Assembly: GCA_905116865.2 (NCBI GenBank)
Contig: CAJHNH020006235.1
Location: 124,696 to 188,695, forward strand
Source: Candidula unifasciata
Lineage: Eukaryota > Mollusca > Gastropoda > Stylommatophora > Geomitridae
DNA length: 64,000 nt
Reading direction: 5' to 3'
Numbering within the stretch: the stretch's first letter is position 1; every line of letters begins with the position of its first letter. Positions 57,901-63,460 of the stretch are shown piece by piece. Made by a program: the position numbers and the translations under genes. The notes under the pieces are model-generated. The model was not told the DNA's origin and made no database searches. It saw nothing but the letters and a program-made list of their open reading frames with translations.

Positions 57901-59941
57901 GGTTCTGGCAGAAGCTCGAGGCTCAGAGGAAAGGCAAGATGGACGTTTAATCAGAAAGCTACTGGCACCATTAGTAACGGAACTCTTCGCTGGCTGCTGA
58001 AGATGGGGACGGAGTGCTTATGGGAATGCCCCGAGTGCTGTGATGTCGGTTCATGAATCAAATCAAATCAAATCAAGCAATTAATTGCATAAGGCATCCC
58101 CAGTTCTCTGCCAACAGGCTACTCGCCATTTTATGGATCTGCAGTTCACAACACAAACCACACTGTGTGCAGTCAAAAAGTATTCCAAATAAAGTTTACC
58201 ATTTTCTGAATCTGCATCACACACACATAGACACACAAAAAAACACTTTTGGCACAGGCCAAAAGCATTCCAAATGAAATCCACAGCTCAGTGTTATGCT
58301 ATGCACTCAACTCAGTTGCTTGACACAGTGTTATATCATTTTAGTCTACATATGGAGGAAAATTCCAAAGCTGTGAACATTAGAACTACCATGTGCAGAC
58401 TTATGGTATCTCATGACATTCTTGCATTAACTATGTGTTACAATTCTGATAACAGACTGTTGGTATCTCTGGTGGCTGGCTTATACATTTAATGCATGTG
58501 CAAGCTGTTTGGATTTTGCCAGGTCTGCCATCTGTCTGACTTTTCACAAAGGACAGTGGTAGGTATTTTATGTGGTTTTTGTGGCAATTATGGGGTGGCC
58601 TATTTGCCATGAAGTTCGAACTGCGACTGAAATTACTGACAGTAACAGTCCTGACCATGTCACCCACAGGACGCTAATAGTCTTTAACTCTTTGAGTCCC
58701 AAGGAGCGTATCATACGTTCAAAGGTTCCTACCTAGAGACCCAAGGCTATCCTCTGAATAACGGGCATAAAATATAGCGGTCGCAAAAACACCCTAAGAG
58801 AGCCTCAGTCACGTGTCAAATGCGCACTTCCGGTGACTTAATTTGCGGTTTTCCGGCGGCTACCGCCACCGCCGAAAGTATCCCCACGCTGCTCACGCTA
58901 CATGGATTGGAGCTAAACTAGATGGCTGGGACTCACGAACAGCAGCTTCCGCATGAACCAGATGGCTGGGACTCACGAGCAGCAGCTTCCGCATTTCCTG
59001 CAGCTTTGCTCGTGAGTCCCAGCCATCTAGTTTAGTCCCAATCCATACCACATGAGCGGCGTGGGGGATACTCTTGGCGGTGGCGGTAGTCGCCTGAAAA
59101 CCGCAAATTAGGTAGCCGGAAGTGTGCAATTGACACGTGACTGAGGCCCTGTTTTTGGCCGCCATAATATGTGCCCGTTATTTTGAGGATAGCCAGACCC
59201 AATAAACGCAAGATGGGCCTATTTTACATCTCTTTTGACTACCCCTTGGACCTCTGATGCTAAACCCCTTGGGACTCAAAGAGTTAAAACTGCAGGCCTA
59301 GCACTATCTGCATAACAACATGTAATGGGTCCTTTTATTTACCGTTATAAAGAAACCTGCAAATATATTACTAGTACTATAGGTGCATGTTGATGTGGAT
59401 CTCAGGATGTGGAGATGCAGGACTATTCATGGTAGTCCACAAGCACTCGATGTTGAATAGTGTCAAACTAAAAAACATAGATGTTTGTGTGTGGGGCGGA
59501 GGGGGGGGGGGGGCTGATGATCTTCTGTACCTGCGGCATTACACATATTGATCATTTAATATTAAATAGTAACAATTCCCCATTATGCGTGTGTGTGTGG
59601 TTGGCGGGGGGGGGGGGGGAGAGAATAGACCTGCTGTCTGCCCTCCACCCCTACAGCAGGCATGTCATAAAAGTCAAATAATTAGGGGTGTTTACTTCAG
59701 AGTGCATCTTCATAAGACGCGAGGAATTGACAGTCTGCATACAAATAAATAAGCCAGATCCGTAAAAAGGATATGAACGCAAAAATAACATCCAGAAGCG
59801 GATGAAAACCCAGAACTTTCGGACGAAGTTTACAGCCGGTGAACGAGAAGAAGAAATAGAAAACATCGTAATAATTCAAATACTTCGCTTTCTTACTTGA
59901 CTTTTTCTCGTCCCAACGCGAATAACCCGCTCCTCTGCCAT
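39003..59941 (-). CDS. HMBS: Hydroxymethylbilane synthase (porphobilinogen deaminase), complete
   Basis: This cytosolic haem-pathway enzyme joins four porphobilinogens into hydroxymethylbilane using a dipyrromethane cofactor. There are eleven coding exons: 59897-59941, 53584-53656, 52262-52311, 50767-50900, 49160-49237, 45579-45654, 43368-43481, 42503-42661, 41777-41830, 40655-40744, 39003-39284. Total 1155 nt, 384 residues. Seen: Lys84/Asp85 in [13 protein letters not shown] (catalytic Asp, human 99), Arg135/136 in [10 protein letters not shown], Arg153 in RGNLNTR and cofactor Cys247 in EGGCSVPV (human 261). The constant offset of 14 from human numbering shows no indels across the core, and several intron positions match vertebrate HMBS. 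Phase carries through all junctions; intron 5 uses a GC donor. Odd points: Cys202 replaces a Gly in YAVCQGAM, and an acidic/Ser-rich C-terminal extension follows the usual end. The start [15 protein letters not shown] fits the housekeeping-length N-terminus. Confidence 0.97.
39795..40060 (-). repeat. Family A fragment
   Basis: 'cttcttcatgttcactggtt', 'gtaaattcaggcagaaagtc', 'ttctagaacctgaattttga', 'acagatctggcttatttata' and 'ggttccctgacccacatgga'. Lies in HMBS intron 10. Confidence 0.75.
40062..40600 (-). pseudogene. RTE-like LINE C-terminal remnant with (ATG)n tail
   Basis: The plus-strand (TCA)n at 40068-40080 is the tail. On the minus strand, pieces like [12 protein letters not shown] and [19 protein letters not shown] appear in different frames. 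Fragmented. Confidence 0.5.
40655..40744 (-). CDS. HMBS: HMBS exon 10
   Basis: Acceptor 'gtatctgcag', donor 'tcggtaaga'; phase 0 both ends. Encodes [19 protein letters not shown] and [10 protein letters not shown], matching the human [20 protein letters not shown] region, with the intron at the same residue as in vertebrates. Confidence 0.93.
40795..40880 (-). repeat. Family L LINE 3' fragment
   Basis: On the minus strand 'ccattggaatttgacgtctt', 'tactggccgctgaaggtgag' and 'gacagaacacttatgggaat' match the family L tail with moderate divergence. Confidence 0.55.
41118..41290 (+). repeat. Family C repeat
   Basis: 'ccccaccaggacatcacac', 'tgacacaaagtgccaccatt', 'gatgaggattacttggggac' and 'gtctcagaaaccctgttcaa', ending with 'agtggagctttgaaa'. 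Confidence 0.75.
41295..41488 (+). repeat. Family A 3' half with (GAA)n tail
   Basis: 'gaggaaccaaccgtctgca', 'caagtcagatttgtacaatg', 'actcaagttctggaacaag', 'gtggacgaacaaccagaac', 'gtttacagccggtgaacgc' and (GAA)5. Confidence 0.85.
41777..41830 (-). CDS. HMBS: HMBS exon 9 (cofactor cysteine)
   Basis: Acceptor 'gattgcag', donor 'caggtaatg'; 18 codons, [18 protein letters not shown]. The Cys carries the dipyrromethane cofactor in this family. Exon borders match vertebrate HMBS. Confidence 0.96.
41955..42235 (-). repeat. Family A element
   Basis: Decayed (TTC)n, 'caccagatataaactcc', 'tttctagctgttcatccac', 'caaatctggcttatttgtat' and 'aggcagatgcaatctggc', ending 'aatgtggccccagaaccca'. Confidence 0.75.
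42503..42661 (-). CDS. HMBS: HMBS exon 8
   Basis: Acceptor 'gattgcag', donor 'ttggtgagt'; phase 0, 53 codons. Encodes [20 protein letters not shown] and [13 protein letters not shown], matching human ECMYAVGQGALGVE and CIAERAFLRHL. The Gly-to-Cys change (residue 202) sits next to the conserved Gln-Gly. Confidence 0.96.
42730..43060 (+). repeat. Family A element with two giant C runs
   Basis: A 23-base C run (42731-42753) stands in for the family's GC-rich 5' part. 'agcatgtcataaaagtagac', 'agtgcatctgcctgagag', 'ctcaaattctggaaca' and 'gaacaaccagaattttctgc' follow. Then C runs of more than 30 and about 22 bases (42991-43024, 43031-43052) lie after the tail. Poly-Gly ORFs here are artefacts. Confidence 0.8.
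43368..43481 (-). CDS. HMBS: HMBS exon 7
   Basis: Acceptor 'taaatatag', donor 'gaggtaggc'; 38 codons in phase 0. Encodes [19 protein letters not shown] and [19 protein letters not shown], matching human [14 protein letters not shown] and AIILATAGLQRMGW. Contains the substrate-binding Arg pair of RGNLNTR. Confidence 0.97.
43685..44215 (-). pseudogene. RTE-like LINE C-terminal remnant
   Basis: Two adjacent minus-strand frames give [19 protein letters not shown] and [12 protein letters not shown], then [20 protein letters not shown] and [19 protein letters not shown]. This is the conserved 'YGxExWxL ... MxxLRxxxG ... RRLKWFGHVxRM' tail of RTE-type LINEs, broken by a frameshift near 43996. Confidence 0.72.
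44395..44840 (-). pseudogene. I-type LINE C-terminus (Cys/His motif)
   Basis: Minus-strand [19 protein letters not shown], then [20 protein letters not shown] and ending [13 protein letters not shown]. The CxC...H motif after RNase H matches the copies at 35735 and 37262. Flanked at 44260-44300 by 'cagggctattcaacta', which resembles a hAT end. Confidence 0.7.
44925..45335 (-). pseudogene. LINE C-terminal remnant (LRRxLG...LRWLGH motif)
   Basis: In one minus-strand frame: [17 protein letters not shown], then [18 protein letters not shown] and [17 protein letters not shown], with stops between. This is the ubiquitous tail of RTE/CR1-type LINE polyproteins. Confidence 0.7.
45579..45654 (-). CDS. 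HMBS: HMBS exon 6
   Basis: Acceptor 'cctttctttag', donor 'attgtatcc'. One entry base completes Ser127. Encodes [20 protein letters not shown] and KIENI, matching human VVGTSSLRRAAQLQRKFP. Carries the two arginines that bind the cofactor and substrate chain. Confidence 0.96.
45686..47402. repeat. 35-bp satellite, about 49 units, in HMBS intron 5
   Basis: The unit is 'gcaataaaacagtgcagaca' followed by 'gcttaaagcaatcta'. Two main variable sites exist: 'gacag' versus 'gactg', and a unit end 'aatctag', 'acctag' or 'attttgt'. Variant types alternate in short runs, indicating higher-order units. Each unit holds an AATAAA hexamer on the plus strand, antisense to HMBS. It starts only about 30 bases upstream of the exon 6 acceptor. 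Confidence 0.97.
47755..47965 (+). repeat. Family C repeat with poly(A)
   Basis: 'tcccaccaggacatcatat', 'tgacacaaagtgccaccatg', 'gatgaggatcacccaagg', 'cccagaaacccctttcagct' and 'gcccccagcaaaaaccagg', ending in about 20 A. The poly(A) end suggests retroposition. Confidence 0.78.
48120..48300 (+). repeat. SINE head joined to a G-run family A fragment
   Basis: 48128-48180 is tRNA-like ('gctggtgcagtaaagcttg', 'gtcatgtgtttgaatcctc'). 48232-48290 has the family A start ('ggatttcagggacccaatgg') followed by a 19-base G run and 'tagacccactaccacc'. Confidence 0.6.
48440..48565 (+). repeat. Family F tail
   Basis: 'gtgtgctgaaatcagatatg', 'ttgggtcacaaggtgcaaa', 'attgcagcctggctataaac' and 'cacaacacaatgtgctaa' follow the family order. 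Confidence 0.7.
48985..49112. repeat. 20-bp minisatellite (about six units)
   Basis: The unit is 'gatacagaacaacagaccat' with minor changes; it ends 48 bases from HMBS exon 5's donor. Confidence 0.9.
49160..49237 (-). CDS. HMBS: HMBS exon 5, followed by a GC donor
   Basis: Acceptor 'acaatctgcag'. Encodes [17 protein letters not shown] and MLKDLPPG, plus two bases of Ser127. Phase with exon 6 requires the exon to end at 49160, where the intron starts 'gcatgt' (…ggaag|gcatgt). The nearest GT would shift the frame. Human counterpart: RENPHDAVVFHPK. Confidence 0.93.
49745..50090 (+). pseudogene. RTE-like LINE C-terminal remnant
   Basis: 'gagaagaagtgagcagaaaa', 'aacaggcactaaaatgggaa', 'gctggactggatttcatcca' and 'ccctatgtgacacatcata' match 53180-53420. 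Both are the end of an RTE-type polyprotein (LxALCDTxxNGxx), frameshifted. Confidence 0.55.
50310..50405 (+). repeat. tRNA-like SINE head
   Basis: 'gtttgccttgccctccgaag' then 'gttgtggcttcgtgtcattg' resembles an A/B-box pair of a decayed tRNA-derived SINE. Confidence 0.35.
50767..50900 (-). CDS. HMBS: HMBS exon 4 (catalytic Asp)
   Basis: Acceptor 'tgatggcag', donor 'caagtaagt'. Encodes [37 protein letters not shown] and LVIGCVC. HSLKD contains the catalytic Asp and its neighbouring Lys. Ends with two bases of Lys101. Confidence 0.97.
50980..51320. repeat. 33-bp minisatellite within a longer repeat
   Basis: About 6.5 units of 'tgtgccaatgaaagccacac' plus 'agaatgtccatac' (50985-51215). They are followed by 'cgcagcaaatccaatagcat' and 'gtcacaagtgccaacacaaa', which also flank a single unit at 56240-56380. 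So one member of this repeat carries an expanded unit. Confidence 0.9.
51362..51610 (+). repeat. Family B tRNA-headed SINE
   Basis: Head 'gccacagtagcaaagtggct' (A box) and 'ggtgtagggttaaatcagtc' (B-like). Body: 'ctgacccagcctaaaacagg', 'tacccagctatgtcctggga' and 'gtgatattgaccacatcacc'. Confidence 0.78.
51620..51775 (+). repeat. Family A 3' half
   Basis: 'agtgcatctgcctgagatgg', 'aagccagatctgtaaaacag', 'gtgcgtgcaaaactcaagtt' and 'gtttacagtaggtgaatg', ending (GAA)4. Confidence 0.82.
52262..52311 (-). CDS. HMBS: HMBS exon 3
   Basis: Acceptor 'tttattccag', donor 'aaagtaggt'. Two entry bases complete Val40. Encodes [16 protein letters not shown], matching human AMSTTGDKILDTALSK. Confidence 0.95.
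52480..52695 (-). repeat. Family B-like SINE
   Basis: On the minus strand a tRNA-like head ('gctatggtgacgtagtggcc', 'tttgaatctgcatcg') is followed by 'tgtcaacccagcataaaata', 'ggtgccaggtaaagtcctgg' and 'taatgatggccacattgctg'. A 20-base C run lies apart at 52090-52110. Confidence 0.65.
52970..53045 (-). repeat. tRNA-like SINE head
   Basis: Minus strand 'gtggtggtgaagtggttagt' and 'ttggtttcagtccccagttg' resemble A and B boxes. Confidence 0.5.
53080..53440 (+). pseudogene. RTE-like LINE C-terminal remnant
   Basis: 'gatggtggtagactggacac', 'gaatcgccaaacaggcactg', 'gtgctgggctggattctatc' and 'gactgttggccctttgtgac' encode, across frame breaks, the 'RWxWxGHxL ... [11 protein letters not shown] ... LxALCD' tail. 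Confidence 0.6.
53584..53656 (-). CDS. HMBS: HMBS exon 2
   Basis: Acceptor 'ataattcacag', donor 'acaggtgag'. Encodes [20 protein letters not shown] and RFET, matching human [20 protein letters not shown]. Phase 0 entry from exon 1. Confidence 0.95.
54205..54315. repeat. ~39-bp triplicate
   Basis: Three copies of 'gtgcctaccattgttctatg' plus 'aagtcacattatggta'-type sequence inside the decayed LINE region. Confidence 0.75.
54360..55680 (-). pseudogene. Decayed RTE-like LINE reverse transcriptase
   Basis: Minus-strand traces of RT motifs occur in order from 55680 downward: a '[17 protein letters not shown]' stretch (the 'FxDxxKAFDxVxxxxL' motif), and [19 protein letters not shown] in place of the YADD box region. 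Stops and frameshifts throughout. A family A element is inserted at about 54938-55197. Confidence 0.65.
54938..55197 (+). repeat. Family A element inside the decayed LINE, with a C run
   Basis: 'ttcccagtgtgggtccactg' leads into a 25-base C run (54963-54987). Then 'caacaagcatgtaagagtct', 'agtgcatctgcacgagtggc', 'agccagtaaaatggattta' and 'cttacagccggtgaac' with a short A/G tail. Confidence 0.82.
55685..55930 (+). pseudogene. LINE C-terminal fragment with (ATG)n tail
   Basis: The plus-strand frame gives [38 protein letters not shown] and [14 protein letters not shown], then [17 protein letters not shown] stop and a 'tgatgatgatata' tail. It keeps the RGRPRKTW basic motif. Its last 80 bases resemble the unit of the 120-bp satellite at 27290-28500. 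Confidence 0.75.
56230..56434 (+). repeat. Single-unit copy of the 33-bp-repeat family
   Basis: 'tcctgtgccaacaaaaacaa', 'tacagaatgctcatcaatg', 'cagcaaatccaatagcatac' and 'agaagtgccaacacacagtc' parallel 50985-51330. It forms the insertion target of the family L LINE. Confidence 0.75.
56447..57478 (+). pseudogene. LINE reverse transcriptase, 3' part, in frame
   Basis: Starts at [18 protein letters not shown] (RT motif before the active site), then [18 protein letters not shown] with the FADD catalytic box. Further on come [19 protein letters not shown] (the 'LGxxxD' motif) and [20 protein letters not shown] (thumb). The open frame extends upstream to 56354, but those ~31 codons are target DNA, not element. 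The frame ends at 57478, past the point where the RNase H domain starts in another frame. Confidence 0.9.
57425..57797 (+). pseudogene. LINE RNase H domain, shifted frame
   Basis: [20 protein letters not shown] has the first catalytic Asp at about 57425. The helix [15 protein letters not shown] carries the Glu, [13 protein letters not shown] the second Asp, and [20 protein letters not shown] the last motif with His and Asp. It lies one frame forward of the RT. The break just before TDGS looks like a small deletion rather than a designed frameshift. Confidence 0.88.
58090..58680. other. HMBS intron 1 sequence, nothing recognised
   Basis: No exon, repeat family or RNA seen between the LINE and the MITE. 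Confidence 0.4.
58684..59287. mobile_element. TTAA-flanked MITE (piggyBac-like), enlarged by a nested foldback element
   Basis: TTAA at 58684-58687 and 59284-59287; inverted ends 'ctctttgagtcccaagg' and 'ccttgggactcaaagag'. Removing the nested element (58745-59194) and one 8-base duplicate leaves about 146 bp, the same size as the copy at 19083-19230. Confidence 0.88.
58745..59194. mobile_element. 450-bp foldback element with 8-bp target duplication
   Basis: Flanked by 'agacccaa' on both sides (58737-58744 and 59195-59202). The ends are 'ggctatcctctgaataacgg' and the inverted 'ccgttattttgaggatagcc'. The arms remain inverted repeats over most of their length (for example 'cctcagtcacgtgtcaa' and 'ttgacacgtgactgagg'). 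A small direct repeat of 'agatggctgggactcacga' lies near the centre. GG...CC ends plus an 8-bp duplication fit Merlin elements; hAT is the other 8-bp group but has different ends. Confidence 0.85.
59490..59865 (+). repeat. Family A element with two G runs, plus partial copy
   Basis: 59490-59515 and 59585-59640 both carry 'gtgtg...gggggggg' starts. The second continues 'gaatagacctgctgtctgcc', 'caggcatgtcataaaagtca', 'agtctgcatacaaataa' and 'gtttacagccggtgaacgag' and ends in (GAA)n just 30 bases from HMBS exon 1. Confidence 0.78.
59897..59941 (-). CDS. HMBS: HMBS exon 1 (start codon)
   Basis: ATG at 59939-59941 in 'gagcaatggc' context; [15 protein letters not shown] followed by donor 'gtaaga'. 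Human counterpart: [17 protein letters not shown]. Joins exon 2 in phase 0. Confidence 0.95.
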
Positions 59942-61182
59942 TGCTCGACAACAGAAACGATATTCGGACTGTTTACAGTGATGTAATCCCTTGGCTGCAA
60001 CGTGTACAGCTGATGGTTACCGCGTTTACCCACCAACTATCAGTTGATCAAGGATGTGACATACAGTCCGTGTCTACTTTTCCTCTCCACTGCTACCAGG
60101 CGAGGGACATGTTTCTGTTACAGACGGGAGCAAAGTCAGCAGACGGACGGCAGTTATATCGTTAAGGCTGCCAATTTAGCCGTTTCTGGCCAAATCTAGC
60201 CTCTTGACAGTTTATTGTCGTCATCATCATCTTCTTCTTCTTCTTCTCACAGCCATATTTATCATCATCATCTTTATCATAATCGTTATCATGATCAATT
60301 TTTGCTACTGGAGTTTAGCGACGTCAGGAGGAATAGTTTACGGCCCAAAGCTTTTTGTGTTCCAACTGTTATTCAGTGTCGTGTGAATATAGAATGCCTT
60401 TAATGGCATCAATACATCTTCCCATTAGGGGCCATCTTGTTTCATATAACATCTTTTAGGTTTAGTGCATGTATTCTACTTTATGTATAAGGTGAAATAG
60501 ATTTTCTACATTATTTTAAAGGTGAGTTGGTACAGTGAGTTTCATTGATTATATCCTATGGTTCGGACCGTCTCAGCAGTGTCCAATTGTTTGCCCAGAG
60601 GATCGCACACACAAATAACGACACTCTGTAGCTTCAGCGACGACCATAGGGATAGCTAATAGATCTACTCACATACCGAAAAAGACTGTCATCATCATCA
60701 TATAGCAGGTTCGTTGCAGAACGTCACTCTCATCACGGTCTGCCTGAAAGAAACTCAATGTTTTCTTAATTTATTGGAGTCCCGATAAATTTTGTTTGTG
60801 TGCGCCTAGGTGGTGATGAAGGTGTGGTTGGGGAAGAGTGCTTTGCCTACCTGATGTCTTCTTCGTGGCAGTGCATCTGCCTGTGTGACTTAACCCCGTA
60901 AAGCGGATGGCATAATATAACTTATCTGATTTGTGAATTGGTGAACGATCCACCGCCTACGTATGGTGCATGATGATGATGATGTGAAATATTGTTTCGC
61001 TGCTCGCCGATTCCTGTTTTTTAAAAGGATCATTGTTATGGACGCCAGACTGAACATGATTTTGTTGCAGACGTAACCAGCTTCTCGAACTTGAGATGAT
61101 TATCTGTTTCATGTACTGGTTTAAATACTTGTGAAGTTCGGTTAATTTGCATCTAAAAGTATTTCCTCACCTATTTGGTCAA
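59942..61182. promoter_or_regulatory. Shared HMBS/OFD1 head-to-head intergenic region
   Basis: 1241 bases separate the two start codons, so both promoters and 5' UTRs must lie here unless upstream non-coding exons exist. No TATA box is placed convincingly. 60200-60300 has (TCA)/(TTC) runs. A LINE tail interrupts at about 60640-60985. Confidence 0.6.
60640..60985 (+). repeat. LINE 3' tail with (ATG)n end in the shared promoter region
   Basis: Ends 'tggtgaacgatccaccgcc' and 'tatggtgcatgatgatgatg'. The upstream part has no open frame. Compared by eye with other (ATG)n-tailed LINE ends in the window. Confidence 0.45.
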
Positions 61183-61278
61183 ATGGCTGATCAGGCGCCA
61201 GAGTATCTGTCTGCAGAAGAGCTGAGAAACAGACTGTACCACAGTTTGCGAAACCGCGGGCTTGTGGATTCCATAAAG
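61183..61278 (+). CDS. OFD1: OFD1-like protein, first coding exon (LisH motif)
   Basis: ATG at 61183 ('tcaaatggc'), 32 codons, donor 'aaggtgggc', phase 0. Encodes MADQAPEYLSAEELRNRLYH and SLRNRGLVDSIK. Human OFD1 begins similarly with a LisH motif, [20 protein letters not shown] followed by TLK, with the same spacing of Leu, Tyr, Arg-Gly and Lys. OFD1 acts at centrioles and the ciliary base. Only this exon is in the window; I found no second exon to 64000. Another LisH protein is possible but the N-terminal position and match favour OFD1. Confidence 0.72.
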
Positions 61279-61489
61279 GTGGGCATTGTATAATTTAAAT
61301 TGTTGTAGGGATTTTAGTCAAAATTTTTATTTTTAGGTTTTTTACTTTTAAACAAAGACAGCTGAATAGAGGTTGAAAAACTGAGTCCAACGGTACCTCA
61401 ATGAAGTCTGTATGTCAATTCTAAGCGGAGATAATCACATTTCAGTGGCAGAAAGTGCCCCAAAAAAAATTATAATGGAAAACACAGAA

Positions 61490-61503
61490 ACAAGATGGCG
61501 GCA
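61490..61503 (+). promoter_or_regulatory. YY1-like site in OFD1 intron 1
   Basis: 'caagatggcggc' matches the YY1 consensus, which often lies just downstream of starts of housekeeping genes. Weaker versions lie at about 63262-63275 and 63640-63655 in reverse orientation. Motif match only. Confidence 0.35.
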
Positions 61504-61754
61504 TGTTCCCAAGTGAAAACTGGACCTAAATTTATCATGTTTAATGTCAATAACTCTAAAGTTTTTGGCTGAACCCCTTAGCAACCATATGTCATTGCTT
61601 TCAGGACAGCAGGCTCTGAATAAAGTTGTTGCCTTTTTAAAAATATGATGTGATTCAAACCTAAATAACATAAAAATGAGTCAGTTTATCAGTATTAATT
61701 AAATACCTTATGAATTTATTATTATTATTCAGTGAGTCTTGCAAGACGTATACT

Positions 61755-61769
61755 GTAAAATATATATAT

Positions 61770-61815
<46 letters not shown>
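61755..61815. repeat. (TA)n microsatellite
   Basis: 'tatatatatttatatgtata' followed by pure (TA)n. Confidence 0.95.
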
Positions 61816-62039
61816 TTTTGTAACTATTCTTCCTGCTATGATGCATCTCTTTCTGTTTGTTGAATAATGCTTTTTCTCGCACTGTCACTTGTGTGTGTGT
61901 GCATACATCTGACCGAAATTTGCTTTATTCCACTGTTTAAAAAATGTTCAATAGCAAGTGGATCGACTTCATTGCATCGTTACTGGTTTAGTATGGCTTG
62001 GTCTTTCTCCACATAACTGAACGGCTAGCGCATGCTAAG

Positions 62040-62205
62040 AGCTTAGCATGAAGCCTGAATACCGTAGCTCCAGCAACAGCCCTCAGAGGTCTCCGCTAAC
62101 CAAAAAAATTCATTTTTTAGTTGAACAACGCAGTGAACGTACCGCAACCTTCTGAGCGCGAGGTTAATGGCTTGACCACTTTGCTGCGGAGTCCCCCATA
62201 TTGTT
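62040..62205 (-). repeat. tRNA-derived SINE head
   Basis: On the minus strand 'ctccgcagcaaagtggtcaa' (A box) and 'gaaggttgcggtacgttcac' (B-like) at tRNA spacing. Confidence 0.5.
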
Positions 62206-62209
62206 TTAT

Positions 62210-63000
62210 AACCAAGTGAAAATGAGAGCCCCTCTTACTGATTTAACATAATCCTTTTTTCAGTCTTTGCGAATTATTCTTTCATTTTATTGATGATGAG
62301 GACATTTCACCATAGTGTTCCCCTCTTCTTCTTAACTAGTCACAGCTCAATATTTTATTTACTTGTTCAAAATAATCTAAGGTAACCGCCCGATTTGTGA
62401 TTCAGTGCTATATTTAAATTTTTCATGGAGTAAAATTAATTAAATTATTAAATAAGCTCCTTTATGATTCGCTTTGGATTTATGTTGTGTTTTCATGGAG
62501 CAGGATTTCATAAAAGGTAAGAGGAAAAATAACATTTTATTTTTTTTAAGTATCTATGTCCCACATGATCTGTTTGCTGGCTAGTATATATTAGTATATA
62601 TAAAAAAATGATCAAATATTATTAATCATAAGTTGTAAGTAGCCCTAGCTGTAAGTAAGTAAACTTATGCAGTTAAACAAATTATATTTTATTATTAATT
62701 TCATTAATCATCAACTTTCTAAATAAGCATATCTAAAATCTAAGGAAGTAAAAACTACAATTTTAATTCTTATACATAGTATCAGTCATAAATAGTACTT
62801 GTTATACTATCTAGGACAATAAAAATGCACCACAAAATCGTAGTGCAGAAATATATGGCAGACATTTTTTAAATGTTAATCTGGGAGCGGAGAGTGGGGT
62901 CAGCAGGTAAAAAGGCCTTAAACAGGTAAGGTCCTTCATGCCCAATGATAGGTTATGGCTTAAAAAATTCTATAATGGCTAAAGATTCCAAAAATGATTT
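62210..63000. other. OFD1 intron 1, AT-rich
   Basis: No exon or known repeat recognised. 'gcaggatttcataaaaggtaag' at 62503 looks like a tiny AG...GT unit but has no support as an exon. Confidence 0.4.
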
Positions 63001-63460
63001 AAAAACTACTTTAATGTGAATTTAAAGTATAATAAAAAATGTTCAAACCAATGTCTGTGTCCATTTTCAACACTCAAAATACCCTAGCCAAATGGTCCAT
63101 GTCAAAAACGTGCTAAAACATTATTTTCAGCTGTTTAAAACTATTAAAACTGATGTCAAATGAAAGTTAAAAACAGTTAAATGATTAATAGAAATAAAAC
63201 TTGCATTATTTTTTTACTGTTTTTATAAATAACTAGATATTAATCAATCAGTTCGTTTAGACCACGTGGCGGCCATTTTGAAACATCTCCGATTTAGCTC
63301 TCAAGACACGATTGGGAACAAATTCAAACTTTCAACTTCGTCCTGTACAGATTCCAACAAAACTACCCACCTTTATGTAAAAATGGACACAGAATCCAAC
63401 AATGTCAACTAAAAATATTTATATTCACTTTAAAAAGGAGATATTAAAGAAATTTAATTC
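63000..63460. mobile_element. Foldback (MITE-like) element with ~70-bp imperfect arms
   Basis: 'ctttaatgtgaatttaaagt' with 'atgtctgtgtccatttt' (63010-63075) pairs with 'aaaatggacacagaatcc' and 'atattcactttaaaaagg' (63380-63440) in inverted order. No clear target duplication. Confidence 0.5.

Larger units (their letters stand above)
56446..58076 (+). mobile_element. Family L LINE, 1631 bp, 5'-truncated, with 11-bp target-site duplication
   Basis: Flanked by 'gcaattaattg' (56435-56445 and 58077-58087). It begins within the RT domain and ends in (ATCAA)n. It encodes the second half of a reverse transcriptase, then an RNase H domain, then a short 3' UTR. The last ~110 bases are the same module found as short truncated copies at 5605, 12255, 14450, 18310 and 40795. 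Order RT then RNase H places it among I/Jockey-type LINEs (inference on clade). Confidence 0.93.
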
